Source of the DNA: Acinetobacter corruptisaponis
GTDB lineage: Bacteria > Pseudomonadota > Gammaproteobacteria > Pseudomonadales > Moraxellaceae
Direction of reading: 5' to 3'
Assembly (NCBI RefSeq): GCF_030053775.1
Contig: NZ_CP125669.1
Span: 2,103,962-2,167,961, forward strand
Length of the DNA: 64,000 bases
Positions 9,551 through 18,095 of this stretch are shown here, in pieces. Each line of letters starts with the position of its first letter. Positions within the stretch are counted from its first letter, which is position 1. A program made the position numbers and the translations under genes. The notes under the pieces were generated by a model that saw nothing but the letters and a program-made list of their open reading frames with translations, was not told the origin of the DNA and ran no database searches.

Positions 9551-10312
9551 ATGAATAGTAGCCACCCCACCTCTGAGCATACCTCACAACAATTTTACCG
9601 CCAATACAGTGCCAACGCCTTATTACCAGAACTAGACTGGCAAAACGTCTTTGCGCAAAGCAAGCTTAACGATACCCATTTACGTGCACTGAATACGATT
9701 TACCAAGCTGCTGTTCCACTTGCGTTGAATGTTTTCCATGAACTGAACTTTGATGTGTTCGCACCTGCCGCCTACCATCCGCAGGGTTTGGGATTGTTTG
9801 AAAAACTGGCGCAGCAGGAAGAAAAGTTCCTGAACATCCTTGAAACCGAGTCAGCACATCTGGACCATGAAACACGTCATCAGATGTGGAGCATGCTGTT
9901 ACGTGGCGGTGCGGTACTGGTATTCAAGGCTTGGCTGGGTCATGTAAAAACGGGCGGCAGCCAACTGGATAAAACCCAGTTTGATGAGCTTTCTGACCTG
10001 CTGTTTATTAAAACCCGTCCTGAACAGTTGGCCCAGCGTTTAAAAGTGGATTCAGGTGCAACACTGCCGCATATTTTTCTGATGCATGAAAATGAAGTGT
10101 TTCTAGACCACTTCAACAGTCTGGAAACAGCCGCGCTATTCGTTGATCTGGGTGTATATGATGCGGCGTTCCTGAGTTTACGTGATGACCGTGTGGCTGA
10201 ATATCTCAAGGCTAAGGGCTATGTCACCCAGGAACAGATTGATGATCTGCAATGCGCACTCAACCCTTTGTACTGCGACAGCTTAATGCCAAAACAGGAT
10301 TGTTTGGCTTAA
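9551..10312 (+). CDS. Hypothetical protein, unrecognised family
   Basis: A 253-residue soluble protein without signal peptide or membrane helices. I do not recognise the family. It appears largely helical, with a hydrophobic central helix around GGAVLVFKAWLG and a conserved-looking C-terminal half containing FVDLGVYDAAFLSLRDDRVAEYL. Start chosen at the ATG at 9551, which has AAAGGA upstream; the open frame continues to 9479 with no support. It stands alone, convergent with the broken sigma-54 activator. Codon use looks like that of the neighbours, so the coding call is firm even though the function is not. Confidence 0.75.
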   Translation: MNSSHPTSEHTSQQFYRQYSANALLPELDWQNVFAQSKLNDTHLRALNTIYQAAVPLALNVFHELNFDVFAPAAYHPQGLGLFEKLAQQEEKFLNILETESAHLDHETRHQMWSMLLRGGAVLVFKAWLGHVKTGGSQLDKTQFDELSDLLFIKTRPEQLAQRLKVDSGATLPHIFLMHENEVFLDHFNSLETAALFVDLGVYDAAFLSLRDDRVAEYLKAKGYVTQEQIDDLQCALNPLYCDSLMPKQDCLA

Positions 10313-10362
10313 TTGGCTTACTGATCAAGAATTATGGTGAGGGACCCAGGTTCCTCATGCTA

Positions 10363-11328
10363 TTAAAGTTGATATTTTTTTCGGTAGCGCCATAAGGTTG
10401 AGCGGCTGATACCCAAAGCCTGTGCCACTCGGTTTAAACGATAATCATATTGTTTCAATACAGCGTCCAAACGTAGTTTGGTGATGAGGCTATCTTCCTG
10501 ATCATGCTGCGGATCGGAAACCGATTGGGCGAGTTCATGGTGAATAATCTCCTGTGGCAGGTCTTGCAGATCAATCCAGTCATGGTCATGTGCCATGGTT
10601 AAGGCATAGAGCAAGGTATTTTTTAATTCACGTACATTCCCCAGCCAGTCATATGCCATAAATGCCTTTAAAGCTGCCTCGGTTAATCTTGGAATAGAGC
10701 GGGTACTTTTATATTGCTGTAAAATTGCTTCACTAATCAGGGCAATATCCTGTTTTCACTCTCTCAGGGGTGGAATGAAGATTGGAATCACCCGCAGACG
10801 ATAAAGTAAATCCTGCCGAAAACGTCCAAGTCTCGCTTCTTCCCGCAATGCTTTATGGGTCGCTGCAATAATCCGCACATTGACCTTGATCGCGTTTTCA
10901 CCCCCCAAACGATAAAACTCACCTGTTTCCAGCACTCTTAATAGCTTTGCCTGTAGTTCCAGCGGAATTTCAGCGATTTCATCCAGAAATAGTGTTCCAC
11001 CCTCGGCACGTTCAAAAACCCCCTTATGTTCCCGAATCGCCCCTGTAAATGCGCCTTTAACATGGCCAAATAATTCACTTTCAAGCATATTGGCATTCAA
11101 GGCAGCGCAGTTAATCGCAATAAAGGTCTGGTCATGCCGTTGACTATAGTCATGAATGACCTTTGCCACCAGTTCCTTGCCGCTACCCGATTCACCACGC
11201 ACCAACACAGGAAACTCCGTCAGCGCAACCCGTTGAATAATGGTGAACATATGCAGCATTTCAGGCGACTGGCTATGAAAGGTCTGCTGTAGTTCCGCAA
11301 TCACCTGTGAAAGTTGTTTAGCCTGCAT
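10363..11328 (-). pseudogene. Sigma-54-dependent activator (PspF/FisR-like AAA+), interrupted by an in-frame TGA
   Basis: A 321-codon frame encoding an enhancer-binding activator without an N-terminal sensor domain. Visible parts: Walker A GESGSGKE, the sigma-54 contact loop GAFTGA, Walker [12 protein letters not shown], an arginine-finger region, and a C-terminal Fis-type helix-turn-helix (RVAQALGISRSTLWRYRKKY). After PLRE the reading frame meets TGA at 10756-10758, where relatives have Arg (usually RE-R-x-x-D-I). The frame then continues unshifted with KQDIALISEAIL to the natural end. One base change explains the break. The truncated 190-residue product would lack the DNA-binding domain. 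It is divergent from the sulfide-oxidation genes. Confidence 0.88.
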
Positions 11329-11344
11329 ATTTCCCCATTTCGTC

Positions 11345-11406
11345 TATGTTTCACTTTATGTTTCATTAATGTATCACCAAAACCAGAAATAAAACAAATA
11401 TGAAAC
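11345..11406. promoter_or_regulatory. Putative upstream activator sites (TATGTTTCA repeats)
   Basis: TATGTTTCA occurs at 11345-11353 and again at 11357-11365, 12 bases apart, and an inverted copy of its core (ATGAAAC) lies at 11400-11406. They are about 80-140 bases upstream of the sigma-54 promoter, the usual distance for enhancer-type sites. Assignment to the neighbouring activator is inference. Confidence 0.4.
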
Positions 11407-11483
11407 CATTTAGATTTTATTAATTGATTTTAATCGGTTTTATCCTCATGATTTTATTATACATATTCATAATATGAAAAAAT

Positions 11484-11499
11484 TGGCATTGGTTTTGCA
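11484..11499 (+). promoter_or_regulatory. Sigma-54 (-24/-12) promoter of the sulfide oxidation operon
   Basis: TTGGCATTGGTTTTGCA fits the sigma-54 consensus (TGGCAY-N5-TTGCW): GG at 11485-11486 and GC at 11497-11498 are exactly 12 bases apart. Transcription would begin near 11510, about 27 bases before the dioxygenase ATG. Confidence 0.85.
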
Positions 11500-11536
11500 A
11501 ATTTAAAGATAAGCAAAATATTTTGAGAAAACAACC

Positions 11537-12223
11537 ATGATTTTTAAACAGTTTTTTGAGCCTGAAAGCTCAACCTATACTTACCTATTGGCAGATGAAA
11601 AAAGCCATGAAGCCGTCTTAATTGATCCTGTGGCTTCTGAAATCGAGGTTTATGCCCACTATTTGGCACAGGAAAACTTAACCCTAGGTTTCAGTCTGGA
11701 TACACATGTTCATGCGGACCATGTCACAGGTGCAAATGCCCTGCGCCAACGATTTGGCTGTAAAACCGTGCTGCATCGGAATTCTGGTGTCGAATGTGGC
11801 GATATTTTCATTACAGACCGTAGTGCCATTCGGATTGGCAGCATGTTAATTGAGGCACGTTATACCCCAGGCCATACCAATGCCTGCACCAGTTATGTGG
11901 TGGGTGGCATGGTCTTTACTGGAGATGCCCTGTTGATCAATGGCTGCGGACGTACTGATTTTCAGGAAGGTAATGCCAGCACCCTGTATGACAGTATCCA
12001 TCAACAATTGTTTAGTCTAGCCGATGACACGATTGTCTACCCTGGGCATGACTATCAAGGGCGTCTGTGTTCCAGCATTGGACAGGAGCGCCTGCATAAT
12101 GCACGTCTGGGCAATGGGCGCAGCAAAGAGGAATTTATTGAGATTATGAGCCATCTCAATCTACCTTATCCTCAAAAAATAGATACTGCATTGCCTGCCA
12201 ACAAAGCCTGTGGACAAGCCTAG
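11537..12223 (+). CDS. Persulfide dioxygenase (ETHE1-like MBL-fold hydrolase)
   Basis: A 228-residue cytoplasmic non-haem iron enzyme that oxidises glutathione persulfide to sulfite. The metallo-beta-lactamase motif HVHADH gives His57, His59, Asp61 and His62; further ligands are His113 (PGHT) and Asp130 (TGD), the mononuclear pattern of ETHE1 proteins. It is the first gene behind the sigma-54 promoter and is followed after 12 bases by the SQR fusion. Together they fit sulfide to persulfide (SQR) to sulfite (this enzyme) to export (TauE). Older annotations call such proteins beta-lactamase-like hydrolase (Blh). Confidence 0.9.
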   Translation: MIFKQFFEPESSTYTYLLADEKSHEAVLIDPVASEIEVYAHYLAQENLTLGFSLDTHVHADHVTGANALRQRFGCKTVLHRNSGVECGDIFITDRSAIRIGSMLIEARYTPGHTNACTSYVVGGMVFTGDALLINGCGRTDFQEGNASTLYDSIHQQLFSLADDTIVYPGHDYQGRLCSSIGQERLHNARLGNGRSKEEFIEIMSHLNLPYPQKIDTALPANKACGQA

Positions 12224-12235
12224 GGGAAATGTGTC

Positions 12236-13900
12236 ATGCAATTAAAATCTGTAAACCGTGAATTTTGGGTTGCTGATCAAATCACCGCACAGGATCTACC
12301 TGAGATTGCCCGTCAGGGCATCAGGACCATTTTATGTAACCGCCCTGATGGTGAGGGTGCAGACCAACCAAATATTATTGAGATTCAGCAGGTGGCAATC
12401 CAGTTTGGCATTCAGGTGGAATATTTACCTGTGGTCAGTGGCAAGGTCAGCGATGAACAGGCCCAGCAATTTAAACAACGCTATCAGCAGGCGGCCAAGC
12501 CACTGCTGGCCTATTGTCGTACTGGCACACGCTCCATCACCTTGTGGGCATTATCACAGGTTGCGGAACAGAGTCTTGATCAGATGCTGCTAACTGGAAA
12601 AGGTTTAGGCTACGACCTACAGGGTTTGGTGCCTCGCTTATCCCAGCAATCCCAGCCCCAATCAGGTCTTGTCGCCAAATATTCGGTGGTGATTGTCGGT
12701 GCAGGTGCGGCGGGGATTTCCGTGGCTGCCAGCCTGCTTTCCCGTCAACCCCAACTAGACATTGCCATTATTGATCCTGCCGAAATTCATTACTATCAGC
12801 CTGGCTGGACCATGGTGGGTGGTGGGATTTTTCCACCTGAAAAAACCGTGCGTACCATGGCTAGCCTGATTCCAAAACAGGTGCAATGGATTAAGGCAGC
12901 CGTGGCGGCCTTTGACCCCGACCATCAGCAGGTTTTATTGGAGGGCTGTAAACCCCTGAATTATGATGCTCTGGTGGTCTGCCCAGGACTGAAACTGAAT
13001 TGGCAAGGTATTGAGGGCCTCAGTGAAACGCTGGGTAAAAATGGAGTGACCTCAAATTATCGTTATGACCTCGCACCCTATACCTGGCAGTTGGTCAGTC
13101 AACTAAAACGTGGCAAAGCGGTTTTTACTCAACCACCCATGCCAATTAAATGCGCGGGTGCGCCACAAAAGGCCATGTATCTTTCCGCCGACCACTGGTT
13201 AAAACAAGGTGTACTAAAAGATATACAGCTTGATTTTTATAACACAGGGGCGGTGTTGTTTGGTGTGGCGGCGTATGTCCCTGCATTAATGCAATATGTA
13301 CAACGCTATCAGGCACAGCTACATTTTGGGCATCAATTGGTTAAAGTTGATGGAGCTCAGCAACGAGCCTATTTCAAAGTGACCGAGGGTGAGCATAGCT
13401 CGATTGTGGAAACTGACTTTGATCTGTTGCATGTCGTCCCACCTCAACAGGCACCTGATTTTATTCGGGCCAGTAATCTGGTCGATGCTGCTGGCTGGGT
13501 CAATGTGAACCAGCATACGCTTCAACACACACAATACCCCAATATTTTCGCATTGGGAGACGTGATGAATGCACCAAATGCCAAAACAGCGGCGGCTGCA
13601 CGTAAACAAGCGCCTATTGTTGCTGTAAATGTATTGCAGTACCTCAAGGGAAGTTCACTGTTTGCCCGCTATGATGGTTATGGCTCATGTCCTTTAACTG
13701 TTGAACGCGGCAAGATTGTGTTGGCGGAATTTGGCTATGGCGGTGCATTGCTGCCAAGTTTTCCCAAATGGTTACTGGATGGGCAAAAACCCTCTCGTCT
13801 GGCATGGTTACTCAAGGAACAGATCTTACCGCCCATGTATTGGGATGGCATGTTGAAAGGACATGAGTGGCTGGTCAAGCCTAAACTACCATCACATTGA
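12236..13900 (+). CDS. DUF442 rhodanese/phosphatase-like domain fused to sulfide:quinone oxidoreductase
   Basis: A 554-residue two-part protein. Residues 1-125 are a DUF442 domain with the loop CRTGTR (Cys94). Its six-residue loop matches the rhodanese pattern CRxGx[RT] better than the CX5R of tyrosine phosphatases. From about residue 140 there is an FAD-dependent SQR: dinucleotide motif VVIVGAGAAGISVA, and two redox cysteines in the positions of the human SQRDL pair, Cys306 (IKCAGAPQKAMYL) and Cys485 (YGSCPL). It probably oxidises sulfide at the membrane, passes electrons to quinone, and lets the fused domain handle the persulfide sulfur. Sulfur transfer by the N-domain is inference. Confidence 0.88.
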   Translation: MQLKSVNREFWVADQITAQDLPEIARQGIRTILCNRPDGEGADQPNIIEIQQVAIQFGIQVEYLPVVSGKVSDEQAQQFKQRYQQAAKPLLAYCRTGTRSITLWALSQVAEQSLDQMLLTGKGLGYDLQGLVPRLSQQSQPQSGLVAKYSVVIVGAGAAGISVAASLLSRQPQLDIAIIDPAEIHYYQPGWTMVGGGIFPPEKTVRTMASLIPKQVQWIKAAVAAFDPDHQQVLLEGCKPLNYDALVVCPGLKLNWQGIEGLSETLGKNGVTSNYRYDLAPYTWQLVSQLKRGKAVFTQPPMPIKCAGAPQKAMYLSADHWLKQGVLKDIQLDFYNTGAVLFGVAAYVPALMQYVQRYQAQLHFGHQLVKVDGAQQRAYFKVTEGEHSSIVETDFDLLHVVPPQQAPDFIRASNLVDAAGWVNVNQHTLQHTQYPNIFALGDVMNAPNAKTAAAARKQAPIVAVNVLQYLKGSSLFARYDGYGSCPLTVERGKIVLAEFGYGGALLPSFPKWLLDGQKPSRLAWLLKEQILPPMYWDGMLKGHEWLVKPKLPSH

Positions 13901-13923
13901 TTTCAATCTAAAAAAATCTCTGT

Positions 13924-13945
13924 CCTGACTGTACATATAGTCAGG
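13924..13945. other. Intergenic hairpin between SQR fusion and TauE gene
   Basis: CCTGACT-8-AGTCAGG, without a T tail. A second inverted repeat (AAGTAC-8-GTACTT) follows at about 13969-13988, just before the TauE ATG at 14002. These could be processing or partial termination signals within the operon. Confidence 0.4.
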
Positions 13946-14001
13946 TTGGGTAGGTTCATCATTTCAAAAAGTACCCTATTGAGTACTTGGGATAGGTCAT
14001 C

Positions 14002-14781
14002 ATGTGGTTATTGGTGTTGGAAGGTCTCGCCATCGGCTGTCTGCTTGGCATGACGGGTGCTGGTGGTGGGATTTTGGCTGTCCCCGCGCTGATGGCGAGT
14101 CAGGGCTGGACCGTGGCGCAGGCTGCCCCTGTGGGTTTGCTTGCGGTGACGCTATCCGCCATGGTTGGCACAGTTCAGGGATTATATAAAAGGATTGTAC
14201 GTTATCGTGCAGCCATCTGGATTGCCATCATCAGTATTCCCTCCGCACGTTATGGCGTGCATTTAAGTGGAATTTTACCTGCCACATGGCTCAGTGTCGC
14301 TTTTAGCCTGATTATGTTCATTGTTGCTTACCGCGTATTTGCCAACCAAGTTGATGATTTTGTTGATCCACCCTGTAAAGTCAACCCCTCCACTGGCCGC
14401 CTGATTTGGGACATGAAAACAGCATCGATTTTAGGCAGTATTGGTATACTTGCAGGCCTATTAACAGGTTTACTCGGCGTTGGAGGAGGCTTTGTCATTG
14501 TTCCCGCCTTACGCAAGGTCTCTGACCTGGACATGCACAGCATTGTGGCCACCTCTTTACTGATTATTTGCCTGATTGGTGGTTTTAGTATTCTGATTCA
14601 TGTTTTGGATGGTTTTCATTATCCAGTCGATATCAGTCTAGGCTTCGTATCCGCCTGTATCATCGGCATGCTGATTGGACGTAAAGCCATTGGTTTAATT
14701 TCAGTGAAAACTGTACAAAAAATCTTCGCCCTTACCGTTTTTTGTGTCGCAAACTATATACTGTTTAAGGCGATTTTTTGA
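14002..14781 (+). CDS. Sulfite exporter TauE/SafE family protein
   Basis: A 259-residue inner-membrane protein with about eight helices arranged as two TauE half-domains; each starts with the family's glycine-rich motif (GMTGAGGGILAVPAL near the N-terminus, GLLGVGGGFVIVPAL at about 155). Members export sulfite, sulfoacetate or other sulfur anions. Its place 101 bases after the SQR fusion and on the same strand suggests that it removes the sulfite made by the persulfide dioxygenase. Two hairpins lie in the gap, so its expression may differ from the first two genes. Confidence 0.88.
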   Translation: MWLLVLEGLAIGCLLGMTGAGGGILAVPALMASQGWTVAQAAPVGLLAVTLSAMVGTVQGLYKRIVRYRAAIWIAIISIPSARYGVHLSGILPATWLSVAFSLIMFIVAYRVFANQVDDFVDPPCKVNPSTGRLIWDMKTASILGSIGILAGLLTGLLGVGGGFVIVPALRKVSDLDMHSIVATSLLIICLIGGFSILIHVLDGFHYPVDISLGFVSACIIGMLIGRKAIGLISVKTVQKIFALTVFCVANYILFKAIF

Positions 14782-14786
14782 ACTGT

Positions 14787-14815
14787 ATCAGCCCAGCAAA
14801 ATGGTCTGGGCTGAT
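14787..14815. terminator. Hairpin between convergent tauE-like and oprC genes
   Basis: Perfect 10-bp stem ATCAGCCCAG / CTGGGCTGAT with a 9-base loop, 5 bases after the TauE stop. No long T run on either strand, so it may act as a weak bidirectional terminator. Confidence 0.6.
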
Positions 14816-14826
14816 CACTCACGTTG

Positions 14827-16917
14827 TTAGAACTTCATGCTCATCCGCATCCAGTAGTTACGTCCAATATTATTGAACTGTTCACTGGCCGCATAACCAA
14901 ACATGGAGGCGCCTGCCTTGTTTAAATGTTCGGTGTAGGTTTGATTCAGCACATTATCCACACCAACCGAAACATCAACAGCATCCGTCAGCTTATAAGT
15001 CCCATTCAGGGCCAAAGTGTTGAATGCCTTGCTTTCATTCATGTCATAACCGACCACATTGCCCTCATTCAGGCTAATGCGATCCTGTTTGGCAACCGCA
15101 CGCCATAACAAGCCTAGGCTATATTTTTCATCGACATAGCGAAGATTTATACGTGCCTCCAAAGGCGCAATCTGGGGAAGCGGACGTCCATCAGAGGTAT
15201 TTTTACCCCATGCATACATGCCTGACAGATCAGCCTGAACATGATCGCTAAATTGATAGCCAATACCTGCCTCAGCCCCTGCAATGCTTGCATCCACATT
15301 ACGTGCCAAAGGATAGCGCTCATTTGCCCCATTGTATTGCAGCAAAATAAAGTCCTTGATTAAACCTGCGTAAGCCGAAGCCCAAGTATTCCATGTGCCA
15401 TGCTCTGCCTGAAAACCAACATCCAACTGCGCAGTACGTTCATTGTTCAGGTTGTCCAGATTATCGAGCATGCGATAGGTGGTCATTCCCATCATGTCGG
15501 TTGAGCCAACACCACGATCTGTTGAGGTGCTATACAGTTCCCAGAAATCTGGGCTACGCTCCACATAACCCAGCCCTGCGTAAGTTTTGAAACCATGTTC
15601 AGGCAAGGTTTTTTCGATACGGATAAAACCACTTGGGTTGCTATCACTGCGACTCTTGCCATTTTTTAAACTGTCAATCTTGACCTGATCCACACGCGCA
15701 CCCGCAACCCATTTCTGATCAGGATCAATGTTGTACGTCCATTCACTAAAAGCACCATAAGACTGGAACTTGAGGTCATTGGCAAATGGCGAGTTCATAC
15801 TTGGCATTGCATACATGATCATGTTGCCACCATGTGTGTTGCGCTGGCTATCCACGCCAGACACCACACTGAACCTGTCCCAGTCCGTGGTTACCGCCAG
15901 ACGTGAGTTTAAGGTACGGCGGGCAACCTCCATCTCCATTTTGTTGGGTACAGTCATCTGCATACCATGCATATTCATTGTCGTCATGGGTGCGGCACGC
16001 AAACGGAAATTATCCATGATGTGGTCGTTATAACTATAGTCAATCTGTGCCTCAAGCTTTTTAACCACCTCGGTCAGGTTGTTCTGTTCGGCATGTAGCC
16101 CCAGACTTTCACGCTTGAACTGTGAACCATCCATGCTGCGGCCTGCATAGGCGGCTTCACCATCGCCTTTGCCAGCACGAAGTTCCAGCCATGAGTCGTC
16201 GGTTGGTTTCCAGCCCAGTGCAAGGTCAGCATTCCAACGTTTCCAGTTTGAGTGAACCGACTGACCATCCCCATCCTGATAATCATCCGCCACAGAACGG
16301 TTGGCATTTAAACGCGCATATTTGCTTTCATCACCCGCTGCCACCTCGACATTGTGATCAAGCCGCCCATAAGACCCAACAACCACACTCGCTTGTCCAC
16401 GATAGGGCTTTTCCTGGGTTAACTTTTCAGGCTCGCGCTCAAAAACAACGGTTGCAGCCGAACCTGTATTGGCATATTGAACTGTCTGAGGTCCTTTAAT
16501 CACTGTAATTTTGTCAAAGCTTTCAGGCTGAATATAAGAAGTGGGTGCATCCATACGCGCTGGACATGCACCCAGATTCTCTGTGCCATCAGTGAGAATT
16601 TTAATGCGTGAACCAAACATGCCCCGAAAGGTGACATCCCCATTGGTTCCACCATTTTTAATGGCATTAAAGCCCATGATACTTTGTAGATAATCCGCCC
16701 CATCCGTTGCAGGAATCGGCTGGATCGGTTGCTTGGGATCGGCCTGAACCACCAAGCCATTGCCTTGATTGGGTGGTTGTGCAGTGACCACGATGGGTGC
16801 AAGTGAGACATGCGCCTGCCCATGCTGCACAGGTTCTGCCCACGCCATTATCGTATTTGAAGCAGCCAAGATCGCAACCGTCAGCGGTTGTAATAAAAAT
16901 TTAGGTTGAGCCATCAT
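14827..16917 (-). CDS. oprC: TonB-dependent copper receptor OprC
   Basis: A 696-residue outer-membrane receptor: signal peptide ending near AWA-EP (about 27), TonB box region (APIVVTAQ), plug domain (about 55-165), then a 22-strand barrel ending in Phe (MRMSMKF). The copper-binding residues known in Pseudomonas OprC are present: Cys118-x3-Met122 (CPARM) in the plug and His317-x-Met319 (HGM) in a Met-rich loop. It should import copper using TonB energy. The DUF2946 gene lies upstream on the same strand, 72 bases away, and is a frequent companion of such receptors. Confidence 0.93.
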   Translation of the reverse strand: MMAQPKFLLQPLTVAILAASNTIMAWAEPVQHGQAHVSLAPIVVTAQPPNQGNGLVVQADPKQPIQPIPATDGADYLQSIMGFNAIKNGGTNGDVTFRGMFGSRIKILTDGTENLGACPARMDAPTSYIQPESFDKITVIKGPQTVQYANTGSAATVVFEREPEKLTQEKPYRGQASVVVGSYGRLDHNVEVAAGDESKYARLNANRSVADDYQDGDGQSVHSNWKRWNADLALGWKPTDDSWLELRAGKGDGEAAYAGRSMDGSQFKRESLGLHAEQNNLTEVVKKLEAQIDYSYNDHIMDNFRLRAAPMTTMNMHGMQMTVPNKMEMEVARRTLNSRLAVTTDWDRFSVVSGVDSQRNTHGGNMIMYAMPSMNSPFANDLKFQSYGAFSEWTYNIDPDQKWVAGARVDQVKIDSLKNGKSRSDSNPSGFIRIEKTLPEHGFKTYAGLGYVERSPDFWELYSTSTDRGVGSTDMMGMTTYRMLDNLDNLNNERTAQLDVGFQAEHGTWNTWASAYAGLIKDFILLQYNGANERYPLARNVDASIAGAEAGIGYQFSDHVQADLSGMYAWGKNTSDGRPLPQIAPLEARINLRYVDEKYSLGLLWRAVAKQDRISLNEGNVVGYDMNESKAFNTLALNGTYKLTDAVDVSVGVDNVLNQTYTEHLNKAGASMFGYAASEQFNNIGRNYWMRMSMKF

Positions 16918-16989
16918 CGGTCTCTCTTAAAACATAGATAAAACAGGGTCAGAGTTCTAAAAAAACCCTAACGAAAATAAAGTTTTAAT

Positions 16990-17424
16990 TTATGCAAAGA
17001 GTGGCGGAGCCCGCCCTTGTGGCAAGAGGAACAACCGTTGCAGTGCAAAATAAACATGCTTAAAGGCTTGTTGATAAGCAACTAAACGGATTTGGATACG
17101 GACCAGCACCTCTTTTACGCCAAATTCAGGCGGCAATACCAGATTGGCATAGACGGTACAGTACTGGCATTGATGGTTTGGATCGTGGTGGTCATGCTGT
17201 GGTGCCGAGCCATCGGCCTGTACAAGCTGATGTGTGTGGTGATGGACATGATGCGCTGGACTTTCGGCCATCTGGCTTTTAGGCAGCAACAATGCCTGGG
17301 TGATGGTCTCACAGACGGGTGCGATCTGGTATTGCTTCGGCAGCAGGGGTTGCAGGAAAACCGCAATCTGTAAACAGACCGCGGTAAATGCAAGCAACAT
17401 TCCACAACGAAACAGGGATGGCAT
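16990..17424 (-). CDS. DUF2946 family His/Cys-rich protein
   Basis: A 144-residue small exported or membrane-anchored protein. An N-terminal hydrophobic segment (about 8-27) is followed by a His-rich stretch with HHVHHHTH and HDHHD and then CQYC, the DUF2946 hallmark. These residues suggest binding of copper or another soft metal in the periplasm. The ATG at 17424 is preferred to an in-frame TTG at 17430. It sits between def (20 bases upstream, same strand) and oprC (72 bases downstream); I infer it belongs functionally with oprC. Confidence 0.8.
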   Translation of the reverse strand: MPSLFRCGMLLAFTAVCLQIAVFLQPLLPKQYQIAPVCETITQALLLPKSQMAESPAHHVHHHTHQLVQADGSAPQHDHHDPNHQCQYCTVYANLVLPPEFGVKEVLVRIQIRLVAYQQAFKHVYFALQRLFLLPQGRAPPLFA

Positions 17425-17444
17425 GTTCAAATGATCGTTACAGC

Positions 17445-17975
17445 CTAACGTTTGACTGCAACTTTCTCTTTTTCGCGCTGGCGCACCACCTTTTCCACTT
17501 TTTCACGTGCACGCTGTCGCTTTAATGGCGATAAATAGTCAACAAAAAGCTTGCCATTTAAGTGATCCATTTCATGTTGGATACAAACAGCGAGAAGTCC
17601 GTCAGCTTCCAGCTCAAACGCTTGACCTTCAAGGTTAATTGCCTCGATTTTTACGCGTGACGGACGCTCAACTTTATCGTATATTTGAGGCACGGAGAGA
17701 CAGCCTTCTTCATAAGGCTGTGTATCTACAGTCAGTGGAGTGACTTTTGGGTTAATGAACACCAACGGTTGGTTTTTCTCTTCAGAGAGGTCCATGACAA
17801 TAAGCTGGATATGTTGGTCAACCTGAGTCGCCGCCAAGCCTATACCTGGTGCCTCGTACATGGTTTCGAACATATCCGCTGCAAGCTGACGAATCTCATC
17901 AGTGACTTCTTCGACTGGCTTGGCAATGGTACGAAGACGGGGATCAGGAAAACTTAAAATAGGTAATAAGGCCAT
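17445..17975 (-). CDS. def: Peptide deformylase
   Basis: Removes the formyl group from the N-terminal Met of new proteins. The 176-residue protein has all three family motifs: GIGLAATQ (44-51), EGCLSVP with metal ligand Cys92, and QHEMDHLNG with ligands His134 and His138. The ATG at 17975 has GAGGA about 7 bases upstream, so the longer GTG start at 17987 is rejected. It is divergent from the LysM-dprA-tsaC cluster, as in many gammaproteobacteria, where def is usually followed by fmt; here it is followed by DUF2946 and oprC instead. Confidence 0.96.
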   Translation of the reverse strand: MALLPILSFPDPRLRTIAKPVEEVTDEIRQLAADMFETMYEAPGIGLAATQVDQHIQLIVMDLSEEKNQPLVFINPKVTPLTVDTQPYEEGCLSVPQIYDKVERPSRVKIEAINLEGQAFELEADGLLAVCIQHEMDHLNGKLFVDYLSPLKRQRAREKVEKVVRQREKEKVAVKR

Positions 17976-18095
17976 ACTGTTCCTCACTTATGCCATTGAT
18001 CAAAAAACCAACTGAAGGGAATGCTTGATCAAAAAATTGTGTGTAAAGTCGTTATTATAGCGCAACTACACAGATAATTTTTAGGAATTATGATA

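Noticed and set aside
10756..10758. The TGA in the sigma-54 activator as selenocysteine
   Set aside because: The site is a conserved Arg in the family, not a catalytic Cys, and no SECIS-like hairpin is evident immediately downstream.
17996..18037. TTGATCAAAAAA repeated twice upstream of the LysM gene
   Set aside because: TTGATCAA is a short palindrome and resembles FNR half-sites only loosely; spacing does not fit an FNR box. Too weak to call.
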